Positions 63,328 to 64,000 of a stretch of 64,000 bases of DNA are shown here, one piece after another (the first letter of the stretch is position 1; every line of letters starts with the position of its first letter). Under the pieces are notes generated by a model. The model was not told where the DNA came from, did no database searches, and saw nothing but the letters and a program-made list of their open reading frames with translations. Source of the stretch: an uncultured Collinsella sp. (GTDB taxonomy: Bacteria > Actinomycetota > Coriobacteriia > Coriobacteriales > Coriobacteriaceae); assembly GCA_900544205.1 (NCBI GenBank), contig UQUG01000005.1, positions 5,670 to 69,669 of the forward strand, written 5' to 3'. The position numbers and the translations under genes are program-made.

Positions 63328-64000
63328 ATGGCCAACATGACAAGCTCGGTTTCGGCATCGCAGGTTGCCGGAGAGCTGGCGAGCGCAACGTTTGAGGAGA
63401 TCCCCGCCCTCGTGGAGCATTATCGCGAGGACCCGCGCCAGCAGGTGATCAAGGCTTGCGAGCGTGCTCTTAAGCGCCATGCCAAGGAGCTTGCCGAGCG
63501 CGAGCGCGTCAACGGCATGTACGAGCTTATGCATGAGCTCGGCGGTGATGGCGTGGTCGTGGGCGTCGACGAGGTGGGCCGTGGCTCGGTAGCGGGGCCC
63601 TTGACCGTGTGTGCCGTGTGCCTTCCGATGGAGCCGCGCATCTGGGGCATCAACGATTCCAAAAAGCTCACGCCGGCGCGCCGCGAGCTGCTCTCGGTTA
63701 AGATTGCCGAGGTGGCGACTGCTATCGGCTTTTGCCATATCGCTCCTGCAGATATCGATGAGATGGGTATGGCCCGCGCCATCCGCGCTGCCGTTGCGGG
63801 TGCGGTGGCCGATACGGGACTTGAACCCGACTGCGTCCTCATGGATGGCAACCCCTTGGGCGCCGTTCCCAATGAGCGCGACGTGGTTAAGGGCGATGCC
63901 AAGATCGCCTGCATCGCCGCGGCGTCCATCATGGCCAAGGTCACGCGTGACGAGATGATGGTCGAGTACGACGCCGAGTATCCCGAGTACCATCTGGCCG
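63328..64000 (+). CDS. rnhB: Ribonuclease HII (3' end outside window)
   Basis: The frame opens with ATG 63328 behind AAGGAGG and stays open to the last base, so the gene is cut by the window end at about residue 224. VVGVDEVGRGSVAGPL near residue 78 has the first catalytic Asp-Glu pair and the GRG motif that reads the ribonucleotide. NDSKKLTPARRE near 111 and DGNPLGAVP near 172 follow, and KGDAKIACIAAASIMAKVTRD near 189 is the conserved Asp-Ser helix region. About 75 residues before the catalytic core are a helical extension rich in Arg and Glu. It removes single ribonucleotides from DNA and RNA from DNA-RNA hybrids. Confidence 0.93.
   Translation, partial: MANMTSSVSASQVAGELASATFEEIPALVEHYREDPRQQVIKACERALKRHAKELAERERVNGMYELMHELGGDGVVVGVDEVGRGSVAGPLTVCAVCLPMEPRIWGINDSKKLTPARRELLSVKIAEVATAIGFCHIAPADIDEMGMARAIRAAVAGAVADTGLEPDCVLMDGNPLGAVPNERDVVKGDAKIACIAAASIMAKVTRDEMMVEYDAEYPEYHLA

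Overview
The window looks like a chromosomal segment of a high-GC, low-complexity-envelope actinobacterium of the Coriobacteriia, most probably Collinsella or a close relative. The reasons are the codon style of the housekeeping genes, the frequent TTG starts, the fused AroE-AroK and RfbC-RfbD enzymes, and the combination of a rod-shape operon (mreBCD, pbp2, rodA) with glyQ/glyS-type glycyl-tRNA synthetase and PPDK. This taxonomic call is an inference from gene content and was not tested by a search.

Region 1 (1-22.7 kb) is an envelope-polysaccharide island with strongly mosaic base composition. It opens with two SMR/EamA-like half-transporters and a WecE-type sugar aminotransferase. A two-domain wall hydrolase follows, whose fibronectin-like repeats include a perfect 534-bp-period duplication of much higher GC than the rest of the gene. 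Next come a DUF2142-like membrane protein, a double GT2 glycosyltransferase and a convergent GT-B glycosyltransferase. A dTDP-rhamnose operon (rfbA, rfbB, fused rfbCD) is very GC-rich and is interrupted by a low-GC pair, a 63-aa protein and a GNAT acetyltransferase, that resembles a toxin-antitoxin unit. On the minus strand a GT2 - CsbB/GtrB-like GT2 - YfhO operon looks like a polyprenyl-phosphate-sugar side-chain glycosylation system. A DUF6020-like membrane protein and a Wzm/Wzt-type ABC exporter close the island. Together these genes are compatible with a rhamnose-containing wall polysaccharide that is exported by the ABC transporter and decorated outside the membrane.

Region 2 (22.8-31.8 kb) is a minus-strand aromatic amino-acid cluster bounded by two tRNA-Arg genes (TCT and CCG anticodons). 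In transcription order it runs DAHP synthase, tyrA, aroB, aroA, aroC, pheA, aroE-aroK, aroQ, so it covers every step from DAHP to chorismate plus the first branches to Phe and Tyr. A terminator-like hairpin in the leader of the first gene suggests attenuation. Two palindromic elements lie between genes of the cluster, and one of them has a partial relative at about 51.65 kb.

Region 3 (31.9-47.6 kb) holds a P-type ATPase with an unusual basic tail, a zinc-ribbon membrane protein, a cyclophilin and a TPR membrane protein. The elongation operon mreB-mreC-mreD-pbp2-rodA follows, then a DUF697-like protein and a B12-type radical SAM protein with its DUF2344 partner.

Region 4 (47.6-64 kb) is core information processing: rplU-rpmA-obgE-nadD-yqeK-rsfS, convergent dinB, rpsP-khpA-rimM-trmD-lepB, glyQ-glyS, a PPDK regulatory protein with ppdK, rplS, and the start of rnhB, which is cut by the window end. 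No CRISPR array, prophage, intact insertion sequence or rRNA was seen.
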